Positions 20,790-31,249 of a DNA stretch of 64,000 nucleotides are shown here, piece by piece (the stretch's first letter is position 1; every line of letters starts with the position of its first letter). The notes beneath the pieces were generated by a model, which was not told where the DNA came from, searched no databases, and saw only the letters and a list, made by a program, of their open reading frames with translations. This DNA is from Prorocentrum cordatum (lineage: Eukaryota > Sar > Dinophyceae > Prorocentrales > Prorocentraceae). The position numbers and the translations under genes were made by a program. Location of the stretch: contig CAUYUJ010014338.1 in the NCBI GenBank assembly GCA_963575745.1, positions 935,001-999,000 on the forward strand, written 5' to 3'.

Positions 20790-22010
20790 CCCCAAGGGCC
20801 ACGAAGCGCGTGAGGGGTGTGCCAATGATTATCTGGTGGGCGCATGCGAAAGCAGCCGCTGGGGCTGTCGGTGGAATTCCCTATGGGGCCACGAAGCGCG
20901 TGAATTGTGCCGAAATAGGCGCGGTGGGCGCATGCGAACGCAGCCGCTGGCGCCTTCGGTGGGGCTCCCGGTGGTGTCACGGAACGTGTGAGGGGTGCGC
21001 CGGAATGGGTGTGCGTGAGCATGCGGGCGGTGAAATTGGGGTCTTCGGTGGAGCTCCCTATGGGGCCACGAAGCGTGTGAGGGGCGTGCCGAATTGAGTG
21101 TGCGTGACGCATGCGGGCGTGGCACTGGGGCCTTCGGTGGAGCTCGACGCCACGATCCGTGTGAGGGGTGTGCCGAAATGGGCATGCGGTGGGCGGGGTG
21201 GACGCAGGTGAACCCTGCTACTGGGGCTTCGGGTGGGGCTGCTGAGCTCCATATGAGGCCACGAACCGTGTGAGAGGTGGGCCGAAATGGGCATGCGGTG
21301 GGCGGGGTGGACGCAGGTGAACCCTGCCACTGGGGTTTGGGCGCCATGCTCCCTATGGGGCCGCGAACCGTGTGAGGTGTGTGCCGAAATTTGCATGCGG
21401 TGGGCGGGGTGGGCGCATGTGAACGCGGCCACTGGGGCCTCGTGTGGAGCCCCTATGGGGCCACGATCCGTGGGAGGGGTGTGCCGAAATTTGCATGCGG
21501 CTGGCGGGGTGGGCGCAAGTGAACGCGGCCACTGGGGCCTCGTGTGGAGCCCCTATGGGGCCACGATCCGTGGGAGGGGTGTGCCGAAATTTGCATGCGG
21601 CGGGCGGGGTGGACGCAAGTGAACGCGGCCACTGGGGCCTTTGGTGGAGTTCCTGATGGGGCCACGAGCCCTGTGAGGGGTGTGCCGAAATGGGCATGCG
21701 GTGGGCGGGGTGGACGTATGTGAACGCTGCCGCTGGCGCCTTGTGTGGAGCTCCCTATGGGGCCGCGAACCGTGTGAGGTGTGTGCCGAAATGGGCATGC
21801 GGTGGGCGGGGTGGACGCATGTGAACGCGGCCACTAGGGCGTTTGGTGGAGCTTTTTATGTGGCAACGAACCGTGTGAGGGGTTTGCCGAAATGGGCATG
21901 CGGTGGGCGGGGTGGACGCATGTGTTGGGGCCTTGGGTGGAGCTCCCAATGGGGCCACGAACCGTGTGATGGGTGTGCCGATGCGGGCATGCGTAGGGCA
22001 GAATGCCGAA
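20790..22010 (+). repeat. Satellite array B, 86-107-base unit, about thirteen copies
   Basis: The unit is related to array A (GGGGCCACGAACCGTGTGAG) but carries GGGCATGCGGTGGGCGGGGT in place of the GGCGGCGCC part, and is longer (about 100 bases) in the later copies. Copies begin near 20797, 20886, 20976, 21062, 21148, 21255, 21358, 21458, 21558, 21659, 21760, 21857 and 21951. Confidence 0.95.
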
Positions 22011-22170
22011 ATGGACATGCGGAGGGCAAAGGCACGTATGGGAGGAGGGAGGAGGGGCAGGAGGAGGACAGGAGGAGGTCGCGGGGCGCTGTCTCATCAA
22101 AACGAGGACCCAACACAAGATGGCTGGGAAAGGGGGATCCCACAATTCCATTTTTTTTCAAGCTCGCCCC
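22011..22170 (+). repeat. Array-terminal module, copy 2
   Basis: A GGA-rich tract, then TCATCAAAACGAGGACCCAA, AAGATGGCTGGGA and AATTCCATTTTTTTTC. It matches 20216-20400. Confidence 0.85.
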
Positions 22171-22440
22171 CCTGTCTACTCTTGCACAACAGGCAACAAT
22201 TATGGCTCCCCTCAGCTCCGAGAGTAGAACACAGGAAGCTATAGAGGGCCCCAAATCGTTGAATACCGAACGTGAGTTAATGATTTCTGCGTTTCCGCAG
22301 TCCCCCTTCTCTGCGATTCCGAGGCTTGCGCAGGGTTTCCAAGAGAGTCCCTGGATGAACAGACACGACAGACATGATATTCCATGCGTAAGCCCATGAA
22401 GCCTAGCTAGAACTTGAGCCTGCGCGAAGCGCGCGATGGT
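22171..22440. other. Intergenic sequence
   Basis: No supported gene. Confidence 0.4.
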
Positions 22441-22887
22441 TCTAGTATCTATGTATGTATGTATGTATGCATGTATGCATGTATGCATGTATGCATACCT
22501 GCATACCTGCATACCTGCATACCTGCATACCTGCATACCTGCGTGTATGTATGTTTGTATGTATGTTGTATGTATGTATGCATGTATGCATGTATATATA
22601 TATACATGTATGTATGTATGTATGTATGTATGTATGTATGTATGTATGTATGTATGTATGTATGTACGTACGTATGTACGTACGTACGTACGTATGTATG
22701 TATGTATGTATGTATGTATGTGTGTAATGTATGTATGTATGTATGCCTGTATGCCTGTATGTATGTGTGTATGTATGTATGCATGTATGTGTGTATGTAG
22801 GTATGTATGTATGTATGTATGTGTGTATGTATGGATGCATGTATGTATGTATGTATGTACGTACGTATGTATGTATGTATATATATA

Positions 22888-22954
<67 letters not shown>

Positions 22955-23010
22955 GTGTATGCATGCATGCATGCATGCATGCATGTATGTATGTATGTAT
23001 GTATGTGTAC
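22441..23010 (+). repeat. Long GTAT/GTCT/GCAT tetranucleotide microsatellite
   Basis: About 570 bases of GTAT repeats with blocks of TACC-TGCA (22496-22545), GTAC, a pure GTCT run (22888-22953) and GCAT (22958-22985). Frames of Met/Tyr/Val/Cys or His/Thr/Tyr are artefacts. Confidence 0.97.
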
Positions 23011-23065
23011 ACACACTTCATCCGCCAGCGGTCGCCTCACCGTGCTGGGAGGGGGGGTGGACGGG

Positions 23066-23243
23066 GCCAGGATTCAGTCGGGCATGTCCCTCTACAGGAG
23101 GAATATTGTGAAGACAGTCGAAATGTAGTCTGGGGACGATCCTTCGACTATGTTTGACAAAACTTGAGATTTGTAGGACTACTTCTCAGTTTCTTCCAGA
23201 ATCCGCCTGCAGGAGGGCATGCCCGACATGAGGCTAGGACAAG
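23066..23243. mobile_element. Short inverted-repeat element 1 (MITE-like)
   Basis: GTCGGGCATGTCCCTCTACA near 23077 pairs with TGCAGGAGGGCATGCCCGAC near 23210, as imperfect inverted arms of roughly 30-45 bases around a spacer of about 100 bases. No coding capacity. Confidence 0.5.
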
Positions 23244-23467
23244 GATGATCTGTTCCAGAGTGTTCCAGAACGTTCTCGGAGCGCTCGACGGATCGCTATG
23301 AGAAGGCCGCGGCGCCCGAGCCACACGCGTTCCAGAACCGCCAGATCTCAGAGATTCTCGATGTAGCCTCATCCGAATTTGCCCTCATCCTGGCCTCGTG
23401 TGAGGGGGGGCGGGCATGGACGGATGACCACGAGAAAAGCAAGGGTCTTCCCGGCGGCAGCGCAGTC

Positions 23468-23655
23468 GCGGCAGCTTGGGCGTTGCGTAATGGGGGGTCA
23501 TAAATGGGGGGGTGGCGAGGGTGGTCCGAAAAGGTACCCAAACGGTACCTAAACGAGCCCCCTGGGGCTCCGGAGGGGCCCGAAAGGGGCACGAAAGGGG
23601 ACCTTTTCTGACCCCCCCATTTGTGACCCCCCCATTAAGCCACGCCCAAGCAGCG
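23468..23655. mobile_element. Short inverted-repeat element 2 (MITE-like)
   Basis: The left arm (23468-23512) contains GCTTGGGCG and TAATGGGGGGTCATAAATGG. The right arm (23611-23655) reads the complement (ATTTGTGACCCCCCCATTA, then CGCCCAAG). Arms of about 44 bases have only a few mismatches and enclose about 98 bases. Flanks show an imperfect 17-base direct repeat (CAGCGCAGTCGCGGCAG against CAGCGCGATCGCGGCAG), possibly a target duplication or part of the surrounding GCGGCAGC repeat. Confidence 0.7.
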
Positions 23656-23810
23656 CGATCGCGGCAGCGCGGCGCGGCGGCGCGCCGCCGCGGCGCGGCA
23701 GCGCCGGGCGGCCACGCCGCAGCGCGCGGCGGCAGCGCAGCGCCGGCAGCGGCGCAGGGCGGCGCAGCGCGGCAGCGGCGTTGCGCTGCCTGCCCTGCGC
23801 GGCGCTGCCT
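23656..23810. repeat. GCGGCAGCGC-rich block
   Basis: Short GCGGCAGC/GCGCGGCG units repeat between the two inverted-repeat elements. Confidence 0.7.
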
Positions 23811-23979
23811 GTCACCACCCACCAAACCACCCCAACCCAACCCGAAGGCTCAGATTTACCCTCGATTTCCAGTGGGGGGGGGTTCGGGAAACATCGAAAA
23901 AACACGTATGGAACCCTTACCCCCCCCAACCCGAAATTCGGGTCTTCGGGTTGGGTTGGGGTGGTCTGGTAGGTAGTCA
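23811..23979. mobile_element. Short inverted-repeat element 3 (MITE-like)
   Basis: The left arm (23811-23847) contains ACCACCCCAACCCAACCCGA. The right arm (23941-23979) contains its complement TCGGGTTGGGTTGGGGTGGT. A nested inverted pair (GGGGGGGTTCGGG near 23875 and CCCCCCAACCCGA near 23922) lies inside. The spacer is about 90 bases and carries no gene. Confidence 0.7.
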
Positions 23980-24371
23980 GCGCTGCGCTGCCTTCGCGGC
24001 AGCGCAGCGCAGCGCCCCCGTGCCGCGTCAGCGCGTCGCGCCCGCCTCGGGGCCGTGTTTTTGTGCGCCCTGTGCCACAGCCCGAGGCTGGCCAGCGATC
24101 GAAGAGGGGCATCGGAGGAGCGAGAGGTCATGACAGTGATGCGTTCCTGGGTTGCCAGTGTTCCCAGGATTTCAGATGTTTCCTGATGTCCCGCACCCGC
24201 TGCGCCGCTAGATACTCTCGAAATCCTGGAACGAATCCTGAGCCAATCTTATCATGGCATCTTTCTCACCCTAGGGCAAGAGTGGAAATGTAGATCTTCA
24301 GACCCGGAAGCAGCACGGCTCGATGGATCGAAGACAGTGTGATCGCCCGCCCCCCTCCCACATGATTGCTT
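23980..24371. other. Intergenic or intronic sequence
   Basis: GCGCTGCG-rich to about 24040, then unique sequence leading into a probable exon. Upstream exons of that gene were not identified. Confidence 0.35.
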
Positions 24372-24514
24372 CAGGGTTGTACCTGAAGAACTGCGACTAC
24401 CTCTTCGGTTTCATGGGCTCCCTCGAGGTGTTCAGCAGCACGGCGCTCGACACCTACTTCAAGGGCGCGGACCGCCTTGCCGGGCCGCCTTTGGAGTGGA
24501 CGGAGGAGCAGTGA
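24372..24514 (+). CDS. Probable terminal exon of an unrecognised gene
   Basis: Right after an acceptor-like GCTTCAG|GG, an open frame reads GLYLKNCDYLFGFMGSLEVF, STALDTYFKGADRLAGPPLE and WTEEQ before a TGA. The mix of charged, aromatic and small residues is clearly protein-like, and the complementary and other frames are poorer. The frame is open back to 24323, but the part before the acceptor is not convincing. Family unknown. Confidence 0.5.
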
Positions 24515-26650
24515 CCTGCCCCGACGGATTGCTTCAACAGCGGACGATGATGGTGATGTTGTTGAAGATGATTGTGGTGAACGGTGATGATGGCGATGCT
24601 GATGCTGATATTGCTGCTGCTGTAAACGCGACCCAGGCACGCATCCTTCGCCAGGATGGGTGGCCACCAGGGTTACTAGTAGGCGTGTGAGGACGCCGTC
24701 CAGTCTCTACACCCCCACGGCCTGCGGGCAACGGCCCCTGACCCAGACCAGGGGTAAAGGAAGTGAAAAGATGAAAGAATCGCACCTGCGTGGCGGCAGT
24801 TCTGGTTACAGTAGGTTCGTGTCGTGTCGACCGGCGGCGATCCCGCTGCCGGCATTCAACGTTGACCGCCGCTGGCGACCCCAGATCGATCGATGTTAAA
24901 CGATCTAACGCTTCGGAAGCGGCTGATCGCTCAAGGCTGAACGATCCAGCGCGGTTTCAGAAGCCGACGCGGTTGGCACGCCGCGAGCCTGCCGTGGTGG
25001 AATGGGTCGGGGGGGCGCCCCCTGGCACGCACCGCCGAGCCAGGTCCCACGACACCCAGGCCCGCCCTCCTGCGCCCCGCCCGCGCGGGCAATCGAAGAA
25101 GAACAGAACGGCATAAGCATTGGCTTTTGGCCCCTTCTCGCGGATTTCTCGGGTCTGCGCTGGGCCTTCCTGGCGGCGCCTCCAGCGCCGCCTCTGGCGC
25201 GCTCCGCGCGCCAGGGAGAAGGCTCGCCTGGGTTACTCCGATCCGATTCGGTTCGGCTTCGGTGGCTTCTGGTTCCGGTTCGGTTCGATTCGACTTGGGA
25301 TTCCAGTTCGGGCTCTGATTCTTTATTGGAGGCATAACTACTAGCCCCGCAACCGCGCGGCCCGCTACACATTGAGGATGCCAGAATCTGCCTTAGATGC
25401 GTTGCTGAATGTCCTGGGGACGTTGGCGTGTGCTCGCAATACAAATGCCTAACACATGTTTTTGAGATGTTTTGGTTTTTGTGTTTCGGCGCTGGTGAAA
25501 AATGCAATCCTGGCGAATTGGATTTCCTCGTCGTTTGTCGTGAAGCAGCGCGGCGGCACCCGCTATGTCAATGTGCCATTCGAGACAATTTTAACCATTT
25601 GAGACCTGCTCCTGCTCCGCTTCCTCTTCCCCCTTTCCCACATATAATGGGCGCCCCCGCTTTATCACGCATGCTGCGACACTTCCTTGATCAAGGCAAC
25701 TCGTCTTGGAATCGCCTCTGGATGGGCTGATGGAAGTACGCGAAGAGCCCACAAGTGGTGGCGGCCTTAACTTTTGACAACCCCCCCTTGGCCCTGATTG
25801 CAAAGACCCCCGCAACTGGCAGGAAACAGTGGGCGTCTAAACGAGATGGCAAGGGCAACTGCATCATCGGACGAGGAGGCGGCATCACAACATAGTCTGT
25901 TTCAGGCTCTCCATGGTCCGTCTCAGGCTTTCAAGCTTTCGAATGCTCAATGGTCCGTGTCAGGCTCTTAGGTCGACTCCTGCCGTTGTCGTCGTAGCAT
26001 TTTTTGTGTTTCAATGTGATCGCTAAGATGACACACGGGGGCCCGAAACGGAACCAGAAGCGCCTCGAGGCTGCCCCAAGAGCGCACAGAAACGTCCCAA
26101 GAGCGACACAAGAGGGCATCAAGAGGCACATGATCGGGCCCACAAGGGGGAACGCGTACTTGAGTACCGACCCCCTCTTCTTTCACCGATGGCGTCCAAG
26201 ATTGCCCTCCTAAGGCTTCAAGGCTACTCTCAAATGGTCCATGGTCAGTGTCAATGGTCTCAAATGGTTTCTTATGGGAGGGGGGAAGGAAGCGACAGGG
26301 GAGCAGGAGAGCGACGAGGAGGAACCTGAGGAGGACGGGAGGAGGAGGAGGAGCAGCAGGAAGAGGAACAGGATATGGGGAGGAAAGATGGCACGACTAC
26401 GGGTAACAATAGCGGCCATCGTGAGGTGAATCAAGAGCCCACCGCAAGCGGCCATATTGAGCCATCTTGGGCCATCGCGCCATATTGGGCCATCTTAGGC
26501 CATCTTGAGGCTTCATCCCACCCCCTGTCTCATTTCCCCACTTTCGCTCTCCCCCCTCTCCTCCTCCCTCCCATGCCCTCCTCCCTTCATCCACTCCCCG
26601 TTCCCCCTCCCTCCCCTCCTCCATTCCCCCCTCCTCCCCCATCCTTCTCG
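24515..26650. other. Intergenic sequence
   Basis: No supported gene. It includes a GATG-rich patch (24545-24620), GC-rich stretches near 25140-25200, a short segment of CCAAGAG-type dispersed repeat on the minus orientation (26070-26130), a GGA patch (26310-26370) and C/T-rich DNA from about 26540. Confidence 0.4.
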
Positions 26651-26654
26651 TCAC

Positions 26655-26790
26655 TTATGTTGGTGGCATTCACCCTCGTCCTTCTCTCCCCCGCAGCTCG
26701 CCCCGTATGCTGGTGGCATTCACCTTCATCCTCCTCATCCTTCTCGTCCCTTATACTGGTGGCATTCACTCCCCATCCTTCTCCTACCCC
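26655..26790 (+). repeat. Three tandem copies of a roughly 50-base unit
   Basis: CTGGTGGCATTCACC-type phrases recur near 26659, 26709 and 26757, each followed by C/T-rich text. It lies directly upstream of a spliced-leader remnant. Confidence 0.8.
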
Positions 26791-26815
26791 ATCAGTTCCC
26801 CCCCCCCCCGCAACT

Positions 26816-26826
26816 ATTTTGGCTCA
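26816..26826 (+). other. DinoSL spliced-leader remnant
   Basis: ATTTTGGCTCA matches 11 consecutive bases of the spliced leader; the expected AAG after it reads CAT. It lies 45 bases before the ATG at 26872. Confidence 0.55.
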
Positions 26827-26871
26827 CATTATTTCGCTTCCTTTTTTTATCGGTCACTCCAGCGCCGACCG

Positions 26872-27816
26872 ATGCCCCGCCTCGCGCCACAGGAGCTGCA
26901 AGACGCTCGGGCGAAGGCTCGGGCCGAGCGTTGCTCTCACAATGAGGAGGCGCATGTGCTATTGCAAGCTGTTGATTCTGTGCGTGTGGCAAAACGAGTT
27001 TCGCTAGAAGTCACGATGCCGCGGTTGATGTTCACGAGCTCTCCTTTATCATCGGCAGTCCGTTCATTGTATAGCATGGCTCCTCGTCTCGGTGACAGAG
27101 CTATGAATGACCATGCCAGGCAGTTGTTCGTCGACTTGACCACGGCTGTGAGCAAGACTGCTCGGCACGACGCTCTCCGAGAACATCACCAGACCTTTGA
27201 CAATACTAATTATAAGTTCGCGTGTGTCCAGTGGAACGCCGACAGAGTTTTCAGGCAGATCGTTTCAGAATCCCTCGTTCAGTGTTCATTGATTCCAGAT
27301 TCTGGCGTTCGCGCCAGAGCAGTGGTCGATCACAACAGTTACGACGAGACGCCGCAGCTGCTACACACTACCGATGCGCGGCGGCGTGGATCTTCGGCCA
27401 GGTACTCCAGCTCGCTCGTTCCTGCCGCCACCAGCCACATGCAAGTAGTTTTGCCGTTTTTGAAGGGCCACCTTGATTCCGAGAAGCAAGTGAATATCAC
27501 TAAGCTGTTCCACATCAGGAGCCAGTTCGCATACGTCGTGTCGTGCAGGAGAGGCGAGGGCGAGGACCAGGACGAGCGCTTCACCATCATCGTGGGCAGA
27601 TCTACGACTGTGAACCAAGCCATCAAGGCGAACTCCGCCAATTGTATTGCGCAAGCACTGCTAGAGAACGATGCTACACCTATGGCCGACAATTTCTTCG
27701 AGGGCAGGACGAGGGCTGCAGATTCTGATCGACACCCCAGCAACGACGCAGCGGAACGAGAGATCATGAGACTCAGGCGCGAGACAGCTACATGGGGCAC
27801 CTTGGTGTGGAAGTGA
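26872..27816 (+). CDS. Unrecognised large protein, first segment (up to an in-frame TGA)
   Basis: The first ATG after the spliced-leader remnant starts a 314-residue segment (MPRLAPQELQDARAKARAER). It is mixed alpha/beta in look, with KANSANCIAQALLEND and EREIMRLRRETATWG near its end. The TGA at 27814 is followed in the same frame by more protein-like sequence without an ATG until 27988, so the stop appears to interrupt a longer gene. No family recognised; dinoflagellate-specific is my guess. The stop could be a real end, a mutation in a retroposed copy, a readthrough site or a base error. Confidence 0.7.
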   Translation: MPRLAPQELQDARAKARAERCSHNEEAHVLLQAVDSVRVAKRVSLEVTMPRLMFTSSPLSSAVRSLYSMAPRLGDRAMNDHARQLFVDLTTAVSKTARHDALREHHQTFDNTNYKFACVQWNADRVFRQIVSESLVQCSLIPDSGVRARAVVDHNSYDETPQLLHTTDARRRGSSARYSSSLVPAATSHMQVVLPFLKGHLDSEKQVNITKLFHIRSQFAYVVSCRRGEGEDQDERFTIIVGRSTTVNQAIKANSANCIAQALLENDATPMADNFFEGRTRAADSDRHPSNDAAEREIMRLRRETATWGTLVWK

Positions 27817-29258
27817 ACTGCCCACAAGACGTTCACGATCCACTCTGATGCGTGCGCGCCGTTTGAGTGGGTACTGAAGGGTGTGTTGCACATTGGCCTG
27901 CTATTTAATACAACGGGCGTGTTTGCAGATTTCCGCGACTGCTTGTACGTTGTTGTGCGGCGAATGCTTCGCATTCGGATTGGCCAGCCTACCAGGGATA
28001 TGATATTATATCGCATGTTGGTGCTGCGTCCTTTCATTCCTGGAGATCAGCATTCACTTCGGCGCCGCGTCTTGCTTCGGTTTCTCCCGAATGGCGATTG
28101 GCTGCAGGAGTCTCACGTCGACGCGTGGGTAGATCAGGCGGTCCAGAATCCAGAACGATATAAGGATGAGCTCGCCGGCGGCATCGTGCAGGGGCTGTGC
28201 CAGAAGTGCTTCCCCGTCTTGAGCCGTGCTCGTTGGACGAGGGTTGAGAATGCCATTTGCGACATCGGATTGCCCGTGATGGTGTGCGGCGTGATGAAGC
28301 CTGCGATGCGCCTCCTCACGTTGTTGCTACAGGCGCGGAAGAGGGCACCAGCCGTTACTGCTTTCGATTTGGATCCCACCGTGGCGTTCGAGTGGCAGGA
28401 GCGACGGCCAGTTGCAGACGTTGCTGAGGAGCCAGAGGACCCGAGCTCCGCGGGCGCTGCGGGCCAGGGCGACCACGAGAAAGATGATCGAGCTCGTAAA
28501 TTGGCCAAGGCTCTCTCGAACGCGCTGTCTCTTCTCGGCATGTCGGGCCCATGTACTCGCAGCGGCATCGTGGTTGTTCGGAATGTCTCGCACGCCCTGC
28601 AGACGATGCTCAACAAGCAAACTCATCTCACGTCTCTCCGCTGGGAGCGCCAGCTGCGGGCCAAGGCCGCCAGGGCGGCAACGTCGAATCCTGGCGGCAT
28701 CAACCGAGAGTTTAGGGCGTCATCTGTGGCCAGCATGGTGATCGAGAGCGAGGCGATGAGGCGGGTCTCTTTCATGATGCAAAAGTATGTGATGTGGGGT
28801 TTGCTTCCACAGTGTGATCTCACCAATCTGCTTCGGTCGCAGATCTTCATCACCCCGTCGATCGCAGGTGCTTCGATACAGTCCCTTCTTATCGAGCCAG
28901 CGGAGAAGCATCCCATCAAGAATTTCCTGCTGTTGGTCCAGCCCGAGCTCGCCGATGACATGGCGAACGACCCCGAGTGTTCGCTGGATCCATGGACTCT
29001 GGAGTTGCGGTCCAGACACCGCGTCGGCAGCGTTGAGTATGCGATGGAGCTTGTTGCAACGGCGCTTCTTCTGCAAACGAACATCGCCCCGAATGAGTGC
29101 CACAGTGCTTACTTGCGGCGGATCATCAGCAGGCGAGTTCAAACTCATAAGATGAACATGACAGATTTGAGCGCCGACGATTTGAGCGGACAGTTGAAGG
29201 AGGGCCTTGATCGCAAGAGTGCCAGCGCAGATTCCCCTGATGGCGGAGTTGCAGCGCG
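27817..29258 (+). CDS. Unrecognised large protein, middle segment after the TGA
   Basis: The frame continues from THE preceding segment (TAHKTFTIHSDACAPFEWVL) for 480 residues. It has hydrophobic helices (VMKPAMRLLTLLLQARKR), an acidic disordered patch (ADVAEEPEDPSSAGAAGQGD) and a long alpha-helical region up to TNIAPNECHSAYLRRIISRR. The frame loses protein character at the C-run 29259-29268, after which the coding pattern resumes in another phase. Same gene as the flanking segments by inference. Confidence 0.7.
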
Positions 29259-29279
29259 CCCCCCCCCCAGCAGCCATGC

Positions 29280-30107
29280 CAGCGGGGGCTTGGGGGTGCT
29301 TGGAGGGCGTTCATCCACATGTCCCAGAACAACGACTTCCGAGCGATGGGCGCAGCATGCCGCGCACTTACTCCCGAGGCGCGGCAGGTATTCGAGCAAG
29401 AAGGTGCCGCTGCGAGGGGGGGAGTGCGAGATGGGCTGTCAGCGCTCGGGCCCGGAACAAGGGAGATCAGGAGGTTCCAGGAACAACGAGTGAGGGAATG
29501 CGCACTGGCTCGCCTTGGGCAGGCCGACCGTCACGATGCCATCGATCGAGTGCTGGGCGAGTGCGCTGCTGCTGGCAGGGGCCTCGACGACGCCATGCGC
29601 CAGGCGATGGCTTTGATGCTGCACCACAGGAAGCAGGACAGGTCCAGGGAGATCGCAGACGCGGACGCTGTCGAGAAGTTCAGTTCCGACCACGCGGCCG
29701 GGTACGTCGCTGAGTTGACCGCATCTGCGCCGAGAACAGAGGCCGTCGCATCGTGGCTTCGAGCGCTCCCGCCTGTCCTCGGCGCTCGCATCCTGGAGCG
29801 TGACGCTATGCGTGCGTCGGCGCTGGCGGCGCAGGCGTGTTCGGCGCTGCAGCTTGGCGGCAGCAGGTGCTCGAACTTTGGAGGTGCGGCCTTCGCGCAG
29901 TGGAAGCACTTGTGCCGAGTGCTGCCTGGCGTCGAGTCGTCGTGCGACGCGCCTGGTGACGCCCTGACCGAGTGCTATATGGCAGGAGTTTGCCTATGTG
30001 GCGAACAGGGCCGCGGGCTGTTCAGGCACCGCAACATGTTGTTCGTTATTATAGGCGCTTCGCGTATCCCAACCAGGCAACCCAGGGAAGTTGCATCGGC
30101 GAACTAA
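29280..30107 (+). CDS. Unrecognised large protein, last segment after a poly-C frame change
   Basis: After the C-run the frame reads GLGGAWRAFIHMSQNNDFRA, then ACRALTPEARQVFEQEG, a pattern resembling an HMG-box-like or spacer module I recall from dinoflagellate proteins (tryptophan followed by an Ala/Glu-rich helix). Helical Ala/Arg-rich sequence follows, ending in a Cys-containing region (CYMAGVCLCGEQG). The last 15 or so codons (ASRIPTRQPREVASAN) lie in a dispersed repeat also found near 56822, so the natural C-terminus may be altered. Confidence 0.65.
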   Translation, partial: QRGLGGAWRAFIHMSQNNDFRAMGAACRALTPEARQVFEQEGAAARGGVRDGLSALGPGTREIRRFQEQRVRECALARLGQADRHDAIDRVLGECAAAGRGLDDAMRQAMALMLHHRKQDRSREIADADAVEKFSSDHAAGYVAELTASAPRTEAVASWLRALPPVLGARILERDAMRASALAAQACSALQLGGSRCSNFGGAAFAQWKHLCRVLPGVESSCDAPGDALTECYMAGVCLCGEQGRGLFRHRNMLFVIIGASRIPTRQPREVASAN

Positions 30108-30160
30108 GCATGATAATGTACTATATCATCATGCTTAGTAGCAGCATGCGTCGTAACAAA
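30057..30160 (+). repeat. Dispersed 3'-end repeat with hairpin, copy 1
   Basis: CTTCGCGTATCCCAACCAG and ACCCAGGGAAGTTGCAT are shared with 56822 onward; GTAGCAGCATGC is also shared. Inside, ACTAAGCATGAT (30104) and ATCATGCTTAGT (30128) form a perfect 12-base stem with a short loop. Confidence 0.8.
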
Positions 30161-31160
30161 ACGAGCCCCGAGGGCCCCGAGAGGGGCTCAGGATGTCCCC
30201 GTGGGGGCCCCATGAATTGCACAGGGGGGCCTCCATGAGGGCCCCGAGAGGGCCGCCAGAGGGCCACAAGAGGATCCCATGTGAGCTCCCTATGACACTA
30301 TGACATCGAGCGGGGGCTGAGCTCTTCTCAGGGCCCTCCCGAGGCTCCATGAGGGCCCGTGGACGGCCCGAGAGGGCCCCCCCCCCATGGGTGCCACAAG
30401 AGGGCCCCAAGATGACAGTATTTGAACATGGCATACAGTTGAGTTGTGGCCCTGACGAGGGCTTTCCAGAAACTCCAACTGGGCGTCTGGAGTCTGGAGC
30501 GCCCCCCAGAGGGCGGCCGTGAGGGGGGCCCAAACGAGCCACAAGAGGGCACCAAGAGGATGCCATTTGAAATGTATGTCTGGTGTGGAATTGTTGTTGA
30601 GCCTTCCGTAGAGGCCCCTCCCGGGACTCTCACCCCCTTCTCCCAGCCATCCTCCCTCCCCCCCGCCACTTCAGATTTCTTGTCGCTCAGGCGATTGGCT
30701 TCAGATTTCTTGTCGCTCAAGCGTTGTGACTGCAATCGTGACTGCCAAGCGCCCCCCGACGTCCCGTGCAAACCAATCCATCCGATGCCCTGCAACGCCC
30801 TGCAGAGACCTGCATCCCCCTGCAAGACGACACGCGTCAATTATGTTTTCTCAGGGGGGCCCGTTTGTGGCCCTTGCAGTGCTTCGAGCGGACCTCTCCC
30901 AAGGCGCCTTCAAGAAGGGGCCGAATATAATTCAAAGGGGGCCCCATGAGGGCCTCAAGAGAACCCATCCAAGGTTTCAAGGACGGCCCAAAGGCCTCGG
31001 GATAGCCTGGAGAAGGGCCCCACTCCAAGACTGGAACTCAACCTGTGTTCTCTTAGAGCCCGCTCGGGGCCCTCTCGATGCCCTCATGGGGGGGGGGGGT
31101 CCTCTTGGGGTGCTGCAGGGCCCCCTTAGAAGTTGTGCGACCGAGCTCTCTAGTCTAGAC
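30161..31160 (-). repeat. CTTGGGGCC-type dispersed repeat block, minus orientation
   Basis: Units such as GAGGGCCCCAAGAGG recur throughout: the reverse complement of the TCTTGGGGCCCTC text seen on the plus strand elsewhere. No supported gene lies in it. Confidence 0.8.
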
Positions 31161-31249
31161 ACTCACGCCCTGCATGGGCTGGTTGGATTCTGAAGGGGTT
31201 GTTCGGGCCTCTGGGAGCTCAGGATCGCTCTTTATTCTTGGGTGGCAAG

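Noticed and set aside
19478-22399. Frames through satellite arrays A and B with repeated GVPKWACGGRGG-like units
   Set aside because: Open on both strands, no start context, and unit lengths vary in ways that break the frame; best explained as satellite DNA.
21856-23128. Long frames over the GTAT microsatellite (394 and 230 residues)
   Set aside because: Repeating His/Thr/Tyr or Met/Tyr/Val/Cys from a tetranucleotide read in three-base steps; no unique sequence.
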